DNA of 64,000 nucleotides from Castanea sativa. Its lineage: Eukaryota; Streptophyta; Magnoliopsida; Fagales; Fagaceae. Shown here piece by piece: positions 46,303-57,861 of the stretch (position 1 is the first letter of the stretch; every line of letters starts with the position of its first letter). Made by a program: the position numbers and the translations under genes. The DNA is taken from the NCBI RefSeq assembly GCF_040712315.1, contig NC_134013.1, positions 83,334,001-83,398,000 on the forward strand, given 5' to 3'. The notes under the pieces were generated by a model. The model searched no databases and was not told the DNA's origin. It saw only the letters and a program-made list of their open reading frames with translations.

Positions 46303-47708
46303 GGAAGCCAAAAGAAGGCTAATTGCGTACACATGATCTCTTTATGCGTATTCCAAAAAAACCTTTTTTCAAAAAGAAAGTTTGACATTCAAATGTGCAA
46401 GACATTAAATAAGGTGCTTTTTTAGGGTATTTGGTTAGGGTTTTATGTCCCTATTGTTACAATATTAACCAATTTTTAGTCATAATATATTTTAGATTTG
46501 AATTAAATAATGACATAAACATGACTCACATAAGACACTAAAATGATGATCTAGGAAAATCAATGAAACAAACTATTGCAAAGTAAAAATTTTAGGGGAT
46601 TTAACCTAACAATCCTCAAGGTAACAAAACCATTAAAATAGAATGGAAGTTTATATAGAATATTTAATTTTAAATCTAATACCACTTCATATATTACTTG
46701 CTAACGTGACCACATTTATCTCTAAGATCCATGGACTCTTTTATTTTTATTTATTGCACACGAACTCCCAGTTCATGACTTCGAGATCAACTCTTAAAGA
46801 TTTCTCCAATAATTGCAGTCATCTAGTTGCTCACTAGATCTTTAGTATGCAGCTAGGCTCTTAAAGATTTCTCCAATAATTGTAGTCATCTAGTTGCTCA
46901 CTAGATCTTTAATATGCCCCTAGGCTCCAGTTGATGTTTCAAAAGAACTTGGAAAATTCTAGATCTGTGTTCAAAAACACTACCCTATTGTGTGTGTAAA
47001 AACATGCTCTAGTTGTATTTATAGTGTACTTGAGTTATACAAAAGCCTAGATCCAACAATTGAGAAAACAAGTTGTTTATCGATTTTGCCAAGGTCTCAA
47101 TTGGTCAAGACATGCAGTTGAAATTCAGTTCGACCAATTAAGATAAGTGAAATTCAACCTGTTGAGCAGCAGTTGAAATGCAACGCGATAGCAGTTTTTA
47201 TAATTCTAAAAGACCTTTTCAAAATAGCATTGCTCTCTTATCAAAATACCTCTCCAGGTGGTTTTTCAGTTCAAAATTTCTAACTCCTTTGTGTTTTAAT
47301 TGGAAAAAATTATGCTTCAAGATTAAAGGGATTGGTCAATTAATCTCAAGAATTCCTATACATCGAGATAAGTCCTCAAAATTTTTTAATCTTTGCATTT
47401 TATTCTTCAACTTGATTTATTTATTGTGTTTATTTTATTCATTCTTTTTCCTTTTAATTCTAGATAGTAACCTTGTGTTTATAATTAGAACAAATGTAGA
47501 ATTAGGGTTTATTGTCTCAAGGGTGCATGCGCATAATCCATCCTTACGTATGCATCCTAGGGCAATGCATTTGCCGTCCTAGTCCCTGTGTATGCAAATG
47601 CCTCCTAAGAATCCAAAAACTCGATTTCTTGTCTTTTTCTTTGTTTTTGGTTTAATAAGTTTGATTCATATGTGATGCTAAATTGCTAATCCAACGTATG
47701 TATCCTAC
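46303..47708. other. Non-coding stretch with LTR-like remnants
   Basis: No gene. The stretch around 46590-46790 shares phrases with the copia LTR at 56660-56830 (GGGATTTAACC, CCTCAAG, ACGTGACCAC-like blocks), suggesting an old related LTR. The 134-codon ORF at 47178-47582 shows no family. The last eight bases are the target duplication of the next element. Confidence 0.45.
46791..46924. repeat. 67-bp tandem duplication
   Basis: CTCTTAAAGATTTCTCCAAT begins at 46791 and again at 46858; the two units differ at only a few bases. Confidence 0.93.
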
Positions 47709-48275
47709 CAGGGATGGAGCCAGAACTTAGATTTAGGGGTAGCTTTGTTGTTGGTTAATTTTGTGCAGTGATTTCAGCCTCCAAATTTGTTGCTACTTAG
47801 ACACTTAGTTGTTAGTTGTTTAAATTTTTTTAAAGGGTCAGATTGTTTGATTTAAGTAAAATTGGTTGATTAGGCTTAATTTTTTTTTTAAAGTTTTACT
47901 ATTGGTAATTTTTGTTGTTGTACTAATTTTTTTGGGCTTGTATATTTCTTTTTTAGATTTTAGATTATATATTTTTTAATCGTCTTTAAAAAGGAGGAAA
48001 ATGTTTGAACTACAAACTTTTTTACAAATTGCTGATAATATAAGTGATGAGCCAAATGCGAATCAAAAAGAATTTGCTGCCTTAACTGTTGTAAAAATGT
48101 TATAGAAAAATTTGTGACTATAACAATACTCTTAAAAGAATCGATGATATTTTTAAAGAGACAAAAGTATAATTTTCTAAAATAAAATTGCTAAAACTAG
48201 TACCCATATATATAATAATATTTTTAAAAAATTAGGGGGCGGGGGGGGGGGGGGGGAACTATGGCTCCATCCATG
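47709..48275. mobile_element. Non-autonomous hAT element (Tip100-like ends)
   Basis: Left end CAGGGATGGAGCCAGAA, right end (complement) CATGGATGGAGCCATAG, with TATCCTAC on both sides (47701-47708 and 48276-48283), a perfect 8-bp duplication. 567 bp. The inside includes a short readable stretch (MFELQTFLQIADNISDEPNA at 48001) that soon meets stops. No transposase. Confidence 0.88.
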
Positions 48276-48789
48276 TATCCTACCCTCTTTTGATTGATCA
48301 AATGTTTTACTGTTTCCAAGGTAGGATGTTTGAACTTTTAAACATGTGAGTACGTAGGATCTTTTGATTAAAACATGGAATTTTTGGACACCCACCCATT
48401 AAATGATTAATCTTTGAGTCCATGTGTCTAGTCTTATTTTGATGTTATTTTGTGACTGATTATAAATTATCTTTGTTTTATAGATAATAAAAGCTTTACA
48501 TGTAAAATTGGGCTAGGCCAATTTTAAGCCAACTTGAAGAAACCTTGGAAGGCTTAAAGTAAAAGGGAAAAGAAAAGCAAGAGAAGAATAAAAGATACAA
48601 GAAGAAGCTTGGGAGGCGTGGGAAAGAAAAAAAAAAAAAAAAGAAAAGAAAGAAAAAATTAAAAGTTTTCAAGTAAGAGATGCACAATGGACTTGATTGC
48701 ATGATTGACGTGGGCCTCCTTATTTCTTCACCGAAACACGTATTTGGAAGTTTTATTTTTGGGCCATGTTGGGCTTTTAATACTCAAGC

Positions 48790-49277
48790 ACCTGCATCTG
48801 ATAATAAAAATAAACTATTTTACATTTTTAAATATTACTTTATCTATTTTACCAATTTATATTATAACTTATCTGTATTTTAATTTTTATTTTTACATGT
48901 AACCCAATAAAATAATATAAACTATCTATTTAAATAACAAAAAGTATTATTCTCTCTTTTTCCTCCCACTCTATTTTTCTCTCTACACATAACCCCAAGA
49001 TTATTTTTTTTTTTTTTACCATCTATGAACAGTAAATGCATCTTTACTGTTCATAGGTTGTATGCAACTTTACTGTTCATAAGTTATAAAGATAAATAAT
49101 AATATTTTAATTTTGTGGTTGTGTGTGAAAAGAAAAAGAGAGTGGGAGGAGAGTACTTTTTATTATTTTATTAGGTAATTTATATTACTTTATTGAGTTG
49201 TATGTAAGAATAAAAATGGGATGTAAGGTGAGTTGTAAAATGAGTTGGTAAAATGGAAAAGTAGTGTTTGATGATGC
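48790..49277. mobile_element. Hairpin MITE-like element
   Basis: The left part (CTATTTTACATTTTTAAATA; TTATTTTTACATGTAACCCA) is complemented by the right part (TTGAGTTGTATGTAAGAATA; GAGTTGGTAAAATGG). The centre holds several ACTGTTCATA / TGAACAGT pairs. Outer ends near GCATCTGATAAT and GATGATGCA. Borders are approximate. Confidence 0.5.
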
Positions 49278-49282
49278 AAAGT

Positions 49283-49285
<3 letters not shown>

Positions 49286-49345
<60 letters not shown>
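49286..49345. repeat. 60-bp T homopolymer
   Basis: Uninterrupted T run; its length may be an assembly estimate. It is followed by TGCATCCCCAAATG, which resembles the end of the element before it. Confidence 0.9.
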
Positions 49346-49347
<2 letters not shown>

Positions 49348-50657
49348 ATCCCCAAATGTTAGTTCTCTCCTTTCATATATAAGTTGCAAATTCTTTTAAG
49401 TTTACAAATACGGATGGAGTGAGTTTTAGTTGTCTTGGGTTATAAAATAGTAACAGGAAGGTGTTTACACCCCTAATGCTAGTACTTTAAGACTTTAGGT
49501 TAGCAAAATTGTGTATAGCATATATATAGGAGAAATAGAAAACTAAAAACATGATGACTATGGCTAAACATGTAACAGTGCTTGTGCTGTACAAGTTCCT
49601 CTATTGCTTTTTCTGTAGCTTTTTCTTTCTCGAACAAAGTTTATCTCGAAACTACTTTGGAGAGAAACCCTACAAACTCATCATATATATTTATACTGAG
49701 TGTGAATTTTGAAAATCTAACCGTTAGATTTTATGTTCTTATTACATTCTTAATGCTCACAAAATTTTAAGAAAATCAAAGATCAATTGTTATGTTATCA
49801 AATAAATGTTATAATTTCAAGTTTTTGTAATCTAAAATTGTATATAAAAAATAAGTTAATTGATCAAATAGGAAATAATATCCAATTTGAACGAAATTTG
49901 ATATGCATGTTAAGAACATAAGGAACATGAAATTTAACAATTAGATCAAAATTTACATCCAAAAAAGAAATATATAAGAAGTTTGAAGAGTTTCCCTCCA
50001 AACTAATTTGGAGAAACTTTGTTCTTTTTCATAGCAATTGTTGTCATGCAATGGGTTAGGAAAATTCATAATCTTAAATATACACTAATATGAATTAATA
50101 ATGTGAATTCCAAAATTTTAATTATATTAATAAATTAATAATGCGGATTCCAAAATCATGTCAAGTAACAGTTTTGGAAACAAGTGGATATAAGGCAGGA
50201 AGTAGAGGCTAATTGATCGAGTTGTTATTAGACCTCAAAAGAGGAGTTATTAGACCTAAAGCAAGTGGTAACTCCTTTTCTCGCCTTAACCCTAAGTTAA
50301 TGGCGTATTCTCATATTTTGACGGATCCACACTGGACGGCAGCCACATGAGCCATTCAATTGGCATATGTGGTAACATACATAGCTCATAACGAAAGAAG
50401 AAGCTTAGAACCAGAACAAGGATATCCTTATTCCGGATAAGGTTAGCTTCACACGCATAACCAAATTGGTACCTTCTTCTTTGTTGGTCCACTGAAAACC
50501 CTTCAGTTATGGTGTTGGTCGAGCTGAGGGAACTCCAAAAGAGCGTCGAAACTGTGATGACCCACTTGGATGAAGTGAAATAGAGTCAAGAATGCTCTAT
50601 TTGAAGAAGACGAAAAATCAATATGAGGGTTGAAGGTCGATGATGGATCAATAGTTA

Positions 50658-50960
50658 CTTTGATACCATGTGAAATATGATGATAAACTAGCAAAGAGAG
50701 AATGATTTTTAACGTGGTTTGGCCATCAGATCCCATGTCCAGAATCCATGTTATTTTGCTATCTTGCATTGCTCTGTTGTTTTACATAGGTGCCTTTATG
50801 TATACAAGTTCTATGGACAAAAATCCCTACACATATGTCTAATCTTACAGAGATAATTTGTTGATGGATTGGTGAGACCTTCAATATTTGTTTGCACTGC
50901 CTTCACTAATATCTTTATATTAAACTCATTGGCCATCCTTTTACCCTCATATCCATGACC
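50658..50960 (-). mobile_element. Copia-like LTR edge with primer-binding site (relic)
   Basis: On the minus strand TGGTATCAAAG (50668-50658) lies exactly next to a CA end (TGTGAAATATG at 50669 on the plus strand). It differs by one base from the standard initiator-Met-tRNA primer site TGGTATCAGAG. The 300 bp to the right read like LTR sequence. The other border and the partner LTR were not found. Confidence 0.5.
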
Positions 50961-51412
50961 ATTTTTATATGTTGCAGCTAAATGATAACAAGTAAACTTG
51001 AAGTAATAGGCTCTTAAAATTCAGTCTTTTACTGATTAGGCCCAGTACTAGAGCATGTGCTCATAAATTACATCTGGTTTGACACCAAAATTTATTTCTA
51101 CATACCCAGGATCCACTTCATTTTATGCTAAGCAAATACTTAGAATATCATCTCACTTCTAAAAATTTAAATAACTAGAGTCTAGAATATCCTACATACA
51201 AATGCAGCAGCAAAAGGGTCACTTTTGGTGGGTTGATTTCTCGCTGAAAATTTGAAAGCTCCATGCCAAATTCTAATCTTGCTGAGAAGACAGGACAAAT
51301 TAAAAAAAAAAAGGAAAAAAGAAAAAAAGGAAACTCTTACAAGCAACAAAAATTCAAATGTTTTTGTCATTGCTGATTTATCTCAATTACTTAAAACATT
51401 AATTAATTAATT
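50961..51412. other. 3' flank of the WAT1-related gene
   Basis: Probable 3' UTR and downstream DNA of the minus-strand gene. No other gene seen. Confidence 0.5.
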
Positions 51413-52308
51413 TTAAGAGAGTAATGGCTCTTCCAAATCAACTTTACTGTTCTTCCCTTCTGAAGATTCATTTATCAACAATTGCCCCATTTTTTCCTGA
51501 TCATGTTGTAGCTTTGGAACTGCCTCTTGTTTGATCTCTTTAAGGTCTTCAGCTTTACCCCAAAGCACAACATATAAACCAATGATCACTGCAAAAGCAC
51601 CTAGCAAGCTGAACCCAAAGCAATTTTAAGTTTTTGGTAAAAGGAAAATTTTGAATTTTAACAAATAAGACAAAAAGTGAGGAGAAGAAAATCAATGAAA
51701 ACTTGGGTTAGAATTTACTTCTCCTCCTTGACAAACAAATAGAATATAGGAACTTAAACTTTGAAAGATAATTCAAAATCGAAAGGATTGGTAATATGCT
51801 ACCTTCCAGTATATAACTCTTCATGTAGAAACACAGAAGCTATAATGGTTGTAATGACTGTGCATAGAGGATTGAACATTGCTGAAAAGAGCGGACCTCT
51901 TTGTGATATGCACCAGGTCTGAACAAAAAAGGTAACTGCAGATCCAATTCCCTATCCATAAGAAAAACCCGTTATTTTGATGGAGAATTCATATTTGTTG
52001 TAGTATATGTAATCAAAATGTATACAACATGCTGGTATATAATAATAAGAAACCGTTCTAGTAAGATGGAAAAGAGAAAGTTCATGAAAAATTGACAACT
52101 TACGGCATATAAACAACATCCAAATTCCTCAACTGAATGCAAATACCATGCTTCTGGGCCATTCTCTATGAGCAATGCAAACATTGCTGATTGTATCATT
52201 GCGAAGAAAAGCATCCAAGTAGATGAATATATATGATCAGGAACGCATGCTGTAACTGGGACCTAGTTAAGTAGTTATAAATTTTAACCAATATTTAGTA
52301 TCAAAAAA

Positions 52309-52357
<49 letters not shown>

Positions 52358-53240
52358 CAAGCTAGGAGAATTTGATTAGGAAAATACCTGCATAATCACC
52401 CAAATTGACCAGAAACAACTGCTTCCGAAGAGAGAGAGACAACCCAACAGCCAATTATCACCTCCTGCTCCAAAGAAAGATTTTGATGGTAGCAATTCCA
52501 TGTTTAATAGCTTTGGCCCTTTGAGCAATGCCATTGAGATGGCTCCACCAACACAGACGATTGTCCCTATTATCTTGGCACTACTTCTGAAGCTTCGTAT
52601 ATTAACTTTCTCCATTCTAGCCAATTTAGAGACTTTTAAATAAATAAAAAATGTAAAAGCCTCTATAGTTAAAAATAATAAAAGGGGAAACACCCATTAC
52701 AATGTTTAGGGTCACTCATTTTAAAACATAGTTCACCAGGGTGAGAAAATAATTTTCTTTTCCATTTTCTCATCTCTCCAACTAAATACACACTCACTAT
52801 TTTCTCTCTCCCATTTTCTACCCCTCTTATTTTCATTCCAAGAAAAAAAAAGGACTAATGATAGATAGTAATAGTGATATTTTATGCATGTGCATAGACA
52901 TGTTGCTTATTAAGAGTTCAGTTGGGTTCGTGCATTTACCCTAAAATGGCTGCCATTACAAAGGTGATTGCAGGGATCAGATTGACCATGGCACTTGCTG
53001 CTGTTGAAGAGGCCAAGTATAGGCCTTCAAAATAGGCGTTCTGATTTGCTGTCACCCTATGAATAAAAGCATTAATTACACAAAATCTCAGTAACCTCAC
53101 AACCAAATGTGATTAAATCAAGAATATAAATTTCTAGAGAACTCTACCCAATAAGAGATGTCACAAATATTAAAGAAAAGCTCCTTATTCCCAATGAGAT
53201 TCGACCAGAAGTCCTCCTGCCAAGTGCCAACAGAATCAAG

Positions 53241-53284
<44 letters not shown>

Positions 53285-53472
53285 GATCACCTTCTTCTAA
53301 AACAAGATATAGGAGCCATGATCAATGTGGCTATGACTTGCCTGTAGACCACAAACACCCTGGGGCTCATACCTTGTACTAAAGCAACTCTAGTAAAGAG
53401 AGCAAACCCTGCATAAATGAATTGTAGCCCAATCATAGCCAGTGTAGGCTTGTAATAGTCGAACTCACCCAT
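51413..53472 (-). CDS. WAT1-related transporter (EamA family)
   Basis: Seven exons on the minus strand: 53472-53291, 53216-53148, 53056-52940, 52616-52388, 52262-52104, 51951-51803 and 51608-51413. Every intron is GT-AG and the frame is kept throughout, giving 366 residues, the normal family length. Landmarks are MGEFDYYKPTLAMIGLQFIY at the start (membrane segment 1), SLIFVTSLIG, VTANQNAYFEGLYLASSTAA then AMVNLIPAITFVMA (the end of the first EamA repeat), MEKVNIRSFRSSAKIIGT, and, in the second repeat, PLFSAMFNPLCTVITTIIA then HEELYTGSLLGAFAVIIGLY. About ten membrane helices are expected. Plant members (UMAMIT/WAT1-like) carry amino acids or auxin-related metabolites across the vacuolar or plasma membrane; the substrate cannot be told here. 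The ending in EEPLLS is a hydrophilic tail. No inactivating change seen. Confidence 0.93.
53238..53278. repeat. (GA)n microsatellite in WAT1-related intron 1
   Basis: About 40 bp of GA repeats within the 74-bp intron between exons 1 and 2, close to the acceptor. Confidence 0.95.
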
Positions 53473-54836
53473 ACTTTGCTTGTCAAGATACTATGGCAGT
53501 TCAACTATATAACATTCAAAGCACTTCTTTAAAACCCTTTGTATTGCAACAATCATGAAAGCACACACGCGACACACAGGAGTGACATGATTTGATAATA
53601 CTATTTTACTATTATCTTGCAAATTAAAGAAAGAGACAAAACGGACCAACAAAATAGTAATGCAATTATACACTATAATCCAGAGAGCTACTTCCTCTTT
53701 TAAGGTATAAAATATAATTAAAATTGCGCAGTCTGACGTGGTGAGATTAGGTCCATAAGGATAGGGTTTCGAAGATGCTTTTGATATCACAAGGATTGGC
53801 ACTGACCTGTCTCAAAGTTTGTTTGCGGGTGCTCCAAATGATTTGATATATCGAGCTTGTTTATATACATTACGCCTCTATATTTACCTTTATCAATGTT
53901 CCTCCCTTTTTTTTAAAATGTTATTAATACCATTTCAAAACGTGTTTCTATTTATCCAATAGGATGAGATATTTTGATATCGACGTATTTCAGTCTATTT
54001 TAATACTGTTTCAGGATATTTTGAGATTCTTATTATATATATAACAAAAAATTATCAATTAAAAAAAAGTAATAATTAATTATCAAATAATACAAATTAT
54101 TTATTTTTAAGTCTTAACATCGATATCACATCCCAAAATTTATAACAAATACTTTGGATTGGCTGCTTGTAGCATATGGCTAAACATTTTATATTGTGGA
54201 AAAACATGGGTCTCCATGCACAATGTATCCATGCAGACTATTTTTGTTGGGGATTGGTGAGGGATATGTCAAATTTGTTTTGAATGTATATTGATGTAGA
54301 TAGGATCCAAACCACATGTGCCATTGTATATTTATCAATAAGCTTTCACTGTGTAGGTGGGTGAGGCAACGAAATCAGAAGCCGCAATAAGGATTATAAT
54401 GTAGAGGTTGGACGGGTTAGGGATCACCTCTGATTAGCCTGAAAAAGAAAAGTAGCCTACTTATTACTTATTAGGCCATGAGACTAATAAGTGGAGTTTT
54501 TCGGCGCACCTCAATTCAAAAAAAAAAAAAAACTACATTGGTAGACTTAGAAAAAATGAAAAGTTTTTACCCAAAAAAAATAAAAGAAAAATCTTCTCTC
54601 TCACGCATTGGTAGAAAGCTATTTTTTTAAGTACGATGACATGCTTAACACTTGAGTTTTAACGTTAACGTCCTTAAAATTTAAGTAAAATTTAGGTAAG
54701 CCTGATCTGGTTTACTTAATTCTCCCTCAGGTGATTGACCTTTTGTCTCTCTTTAGCAGCTTTTTGTGTTTTTGTCTCTTTTCTCTGTGCTCTCATGTTT
54801 GTTCATATTCCTTACTTATGCATTGATAGTTAATAG

Positions 54837-54898
<62 letters not shown>

Positions 54899-55204
54899 CC
54901 CGCAGCGGCGCAGCCACTTATTTCCTTGCTTATAGCTCCAATTTTTTTTTTTTTTTTGGGGAGAGAGAGAGATTATAGCGCCTTATGCATTGCTCTCATA
55001 GTAAGTCCTCTCTCTCGTTTAGACTTGGTATAAATAATTTTCTTTTCTTTTAATTTTTTATCTTATAAGAATTAGGATTATTAATAATTTTCTTATATAC
55101 ATTTGATGTGTCTAAACTGTGCGTCTATATATATATATTGTTTATTAAAAAAATAATTATGATGTTTTTGTTTGTTTTTAAGGTTAGTGGTAGCAATTAT
55201 TATA
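53473..55204. other. Upstream flank of the WAT1-related gene and intergenic DNA
   Basis: The promoter should lie in the first few hundred bases. TATA-like candidates on the minus strand are at 53502-53513 (too close to the ATG) and around 53706-53720; neither is compelling. An (AT)n microsatellite is at 54839-54894. No gene seen. Confidence 0.45.
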
Positions 55205-55210
55205 CTAAGA

Positions 55211-55426
55211 ATACGTTTGGATCCAGCTTCTTTTAGCTGCGTCCACATTTTGTTTTTTTTTTTTTTCAACGCGTGTTTGTTACTGTTCATTGGCCATGAA
55301 CAGTGATTTTAGGCCAGTAAACAGTGACTTCTGGAATGAACAGTGTTTTTTACTCCATTTAAAAATTATTTTGCTACAGTGTTTTCAGTTTTCAGTTTTC
55401 AGCAATAAGTTCTATCCAAACGGACC
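55211..55426. mobile_element. Small element 1 of a tandem pair (CGTTTGGAT ends)
   Basis: Left end ATACGTTTGGATCC, right end (complement) GGTCCGTTTGGATAG; flanked by CTAAGA at 55205-55210 and 55427-55432. 216 bp. Its inside is rich in GAACAGTG/CACTGTTC words. Confidence 0.65.
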
Positions 55427-55432
55427 CTAAGA

Positions 55433-55625
55433 GTCCGTTTGGAAAAACTGAAATTTTAGCTTATTTGCAATTCCAATATATTTTGCTACTGTTTATGAGT
55501 CTTATTGCAATTTTTTATATTATTCATAGGTTTCACTGTACTATTTAACTAACTTTACTTTTATTTATAATCCTTTTAACAAAAAGTTTTCAGTTTCAAC
55601 TAATTAAACTGTTCCCAAATGGACA
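55433..55625. mobile_element. Small element 2 of a tandem pair (TCC(G/A)TTTGG ends)
   Basis: Left end GTCCGTTTGGAAAAACTG, right end (complement) GTCCATTTGGGAACAG; flanked by CTAAGA at 55427-55432 and 55626-55631. 193 bp. It shares one flank with the neighbouring element. Confidence 0.65.
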
Positions 55626-55666
55626 CTAAGACTAATTATCAATCAGTTTGATAATTGAATTTTTAA

Positions 55667-56120
55667 GATGAGGATTCGCTTGTGATAGTTGAACTGCTAG
55701 AACCTATATCATCAATAGATAGCAATGATGAATTTTACGCTAATGTAGAAGGAGAAGTGAATATGAAATTAGGAATGTAATTTGAGACTAAGCAAGAAGC
55801 GTATGACTTCTAAAACAATTATGCATGTTTGGTTGGATTTAGTATAAGGTGAAGTAAGGGGCATAAAGATGGGTTAGGTAAATGGTTAGGTAGAGTTTTT
55901 TGTTGTTATTGTCAAGGTATACGAGGGAATGATAAAGGAGATAACAACATGAAATGCCATCATCTTTAAACAAGATGTGGTTGTTTGGCTTAGATGAAAA
56001 TTAGTTATAGATCTATGAAAAATATTGTGTTATAAAATTTGTGTCAAATCATTCACATGTTTTAGCTCAAGGAATCAAGCAAGTTAAATGTCTTCTTTTG
56101 ATTTATTTAACCAAGGTAAC
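55667..56120 (+). pseudogene. FAR1/FHY3-type DNA-binding domain pseudogene
   Basis: In one continuous frame: EDSLVIVELLEPISSIDSND, then MKLGM-stop-FETKQEAYDF-stop-NNYACLVGFSIR-stop-SKGHKDG, then RVFCCYCQGIR, NNMKCHHL-stop-TRCGCLA-stop-MKISY. These are the successive blocks of the FAR1 DNA-binding (WRKY-GCM1 zinc finger) domain. At least seven stops lie in frame and no indel is needed, so it is a pseudogene that decayed mainly by substitution. FAR1-type proteins are light-signalling regulators derived from Mutator-like transposases. The piece could come from a host gene or from an element; no downstream MULE core was recognised. Confidence 0.85.
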
Positions 56121-56487
56121 AAAATATGGATTTTTTGTGTTTAAATTTTGGAACGTAAAAAAAAAAAACAAAAAAAAAACAGTACTAATTCTTTAAATTA
56201 CATATATGATAATTTTTCTTCGACAATATGGCAGCCACCTCATGATAGTAGCTCAAGGAATCAATTATTGCCGCAAATTACAATGTTAAACTTTTAAATT
56301 TCAATTATGAATTTTTTTTATTGTAATATTACTCTTACATTTTGTTGTATCACCTCATAATTGGTTCGTTGTATTATTTGTTATATCTTTCATTGTGAGA
56401 TGTCTCAAGAAGATAGTATCGCAAACTTAAAAGATGGTTTTATTGAATTGTTGAACTTGATAGGTAATTAGATGAAAGTAGATATAT
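56121..56487. other. Non-coding stretch
   Basis: AT-rich sequence with A runs. No further FAR1-family block could be read. Confidence 0.5.
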
Positions 56488-56492
56488 TTCTT

Positions 56493-57329
56493 TGTACATT
56501 TTTAGACCCCTTAAAACACAATTTATTTAACCTAGTTATTTAGCCAAGTGATTACTTCCATAAATTATTCAGATCTAGGTTAACACATTCAAATCATACC
56601 ATGTAAAACAGTGCGAAAAAGTAAATAACACACGATATGATAGCCTAGGAAAACTAAACTTGTAAAAAACCTGGGAAGGATTTAACCCAACTATCCTCAA
56701 GATAAAATAGATCCACTATGAAAGAATTAAAGTTTTACAAAATGACTTAAACCACTAACATCTTAATGGTACTTCGAGTAGAAAACTTACTACCACGACC
56801 ACGTGATAGCTCTGAGTCTACGGACTACTTTTTTCCTTGATCCACAACAACCACAAGTACACCCACTTGTGTTTTTCTTTAAGCTCTTTAAATAGCAACT
56901 GAAGAGATCACCAAGTTCTCGACATCAATCTCAATCTTGATAACTCTAAGTATGTATGAAGGTAAACACCTCTAGATCTCACAAGAGATTCACACATACA
57001 GCATATCAACAACCTTAAAACGTGGGTAGAGTTTTTCTTTTTATATGAGACATAAAACATAAAACCCTACACGCCAAACGAGCTTGGGTCGAATTGAAAA
57101 ATTCTGCAGAAAAACAATCTGCACGAGTTTCGATCAATCGAGTCTAATTTTTATTTGATCAAGCTTTGCAGAAATTGAATAGTAATTTCCTACAATTACT
57201 CGATTCCAACTTTACACATAAACACACTTTGAGCAGCCTATATCTAGACTCTAAGTTTTGATCATGGTTTGCCAACATTACACATTGAAGTTTTAATACA
57301 TTTAGATCCTAAAGTCTTAGAACCTAACA
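56493..57329 (-). repeat. 3' LTR of the copia-type element
   Basis: 837 bp, TGTACATTTTTAGACC to CCTAACA (plus-strand reading). The left flank pentamer is TTCTT; the matching right flank lies outside the window. Confidence 0.85.
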
Positions 57330-57331
57330 AA

Positions 57332-57341
57332 CTCCCCCTTT
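57332..57341 (-). other. Polypurine tract
   Basis: Minus-strand AAAGGGGGAG directly before the 3' LTR. This is the plus-strand primer site for copying the element. Confidence 0.85.
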
Positions 57342-57861
57342 GGCAATCCGTGACAAAACACGTACCAAAATTGAAATGCTCAAAGTTACAAAACAGCCCA
57401 ATAAACAATAAACATGCCCAATAAACAATTTGACCTAACTATTATCCATCAGTTGCCACTGTAGATAGCAGCACGACTGAATAAACCTATATACTCCTGA
57501 AACACGCAACAAACATGAAACGCATGTGTGGAAAATACAAATAAAACCAAAATAAATTCCTAATTTCACAAAACAGAAAAATAAAAGACATATATCATGA
57601 ATAACCTCATGATATAAATCAACAGCCAATATAGCATATGTGAAACAAGAAATAACAATAGAAATAAACACATAAAACAAAGTACCTCCCCCTAACATAT
57701 ACATCCCATAAAAAATAAATACATCATGAGCCAAAAAATAAATACATCAAGAAGCACCTAGATACAATCTCAAGAAGCTCCAAAGCTCAAAAACATCAAA
57801 ATCTCCCCTTATCTCCATAAATATGTACTTCCTCTTTTTGTGACGAACTGCCAAAAGGCAA

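Larger units (their letters stand above)
48284..50657. other. Intergenic stretch, no supported gene
   Basis: Holds the hairpin element at 48790-49277, a 60-bp T run at 49286-49345 and AT-rich DNA. The minus ORF at 50292-50492 lacks any recognisable domain; it may be internal sequence of the LTR relic that starts at 50658. Confidence 0.5.

Noticed and set aside
46590..46830. Complete second copia LTR
   Set aside because: Phrases resemble the 56493-57329 LTR, but ends and duplication could not be found; noted only as a remnant.
49286..49345. Poly-T as the tail of a retroposon
   Set aside because: No flanking duplication and no recognisable LINE or SINE body next to it.
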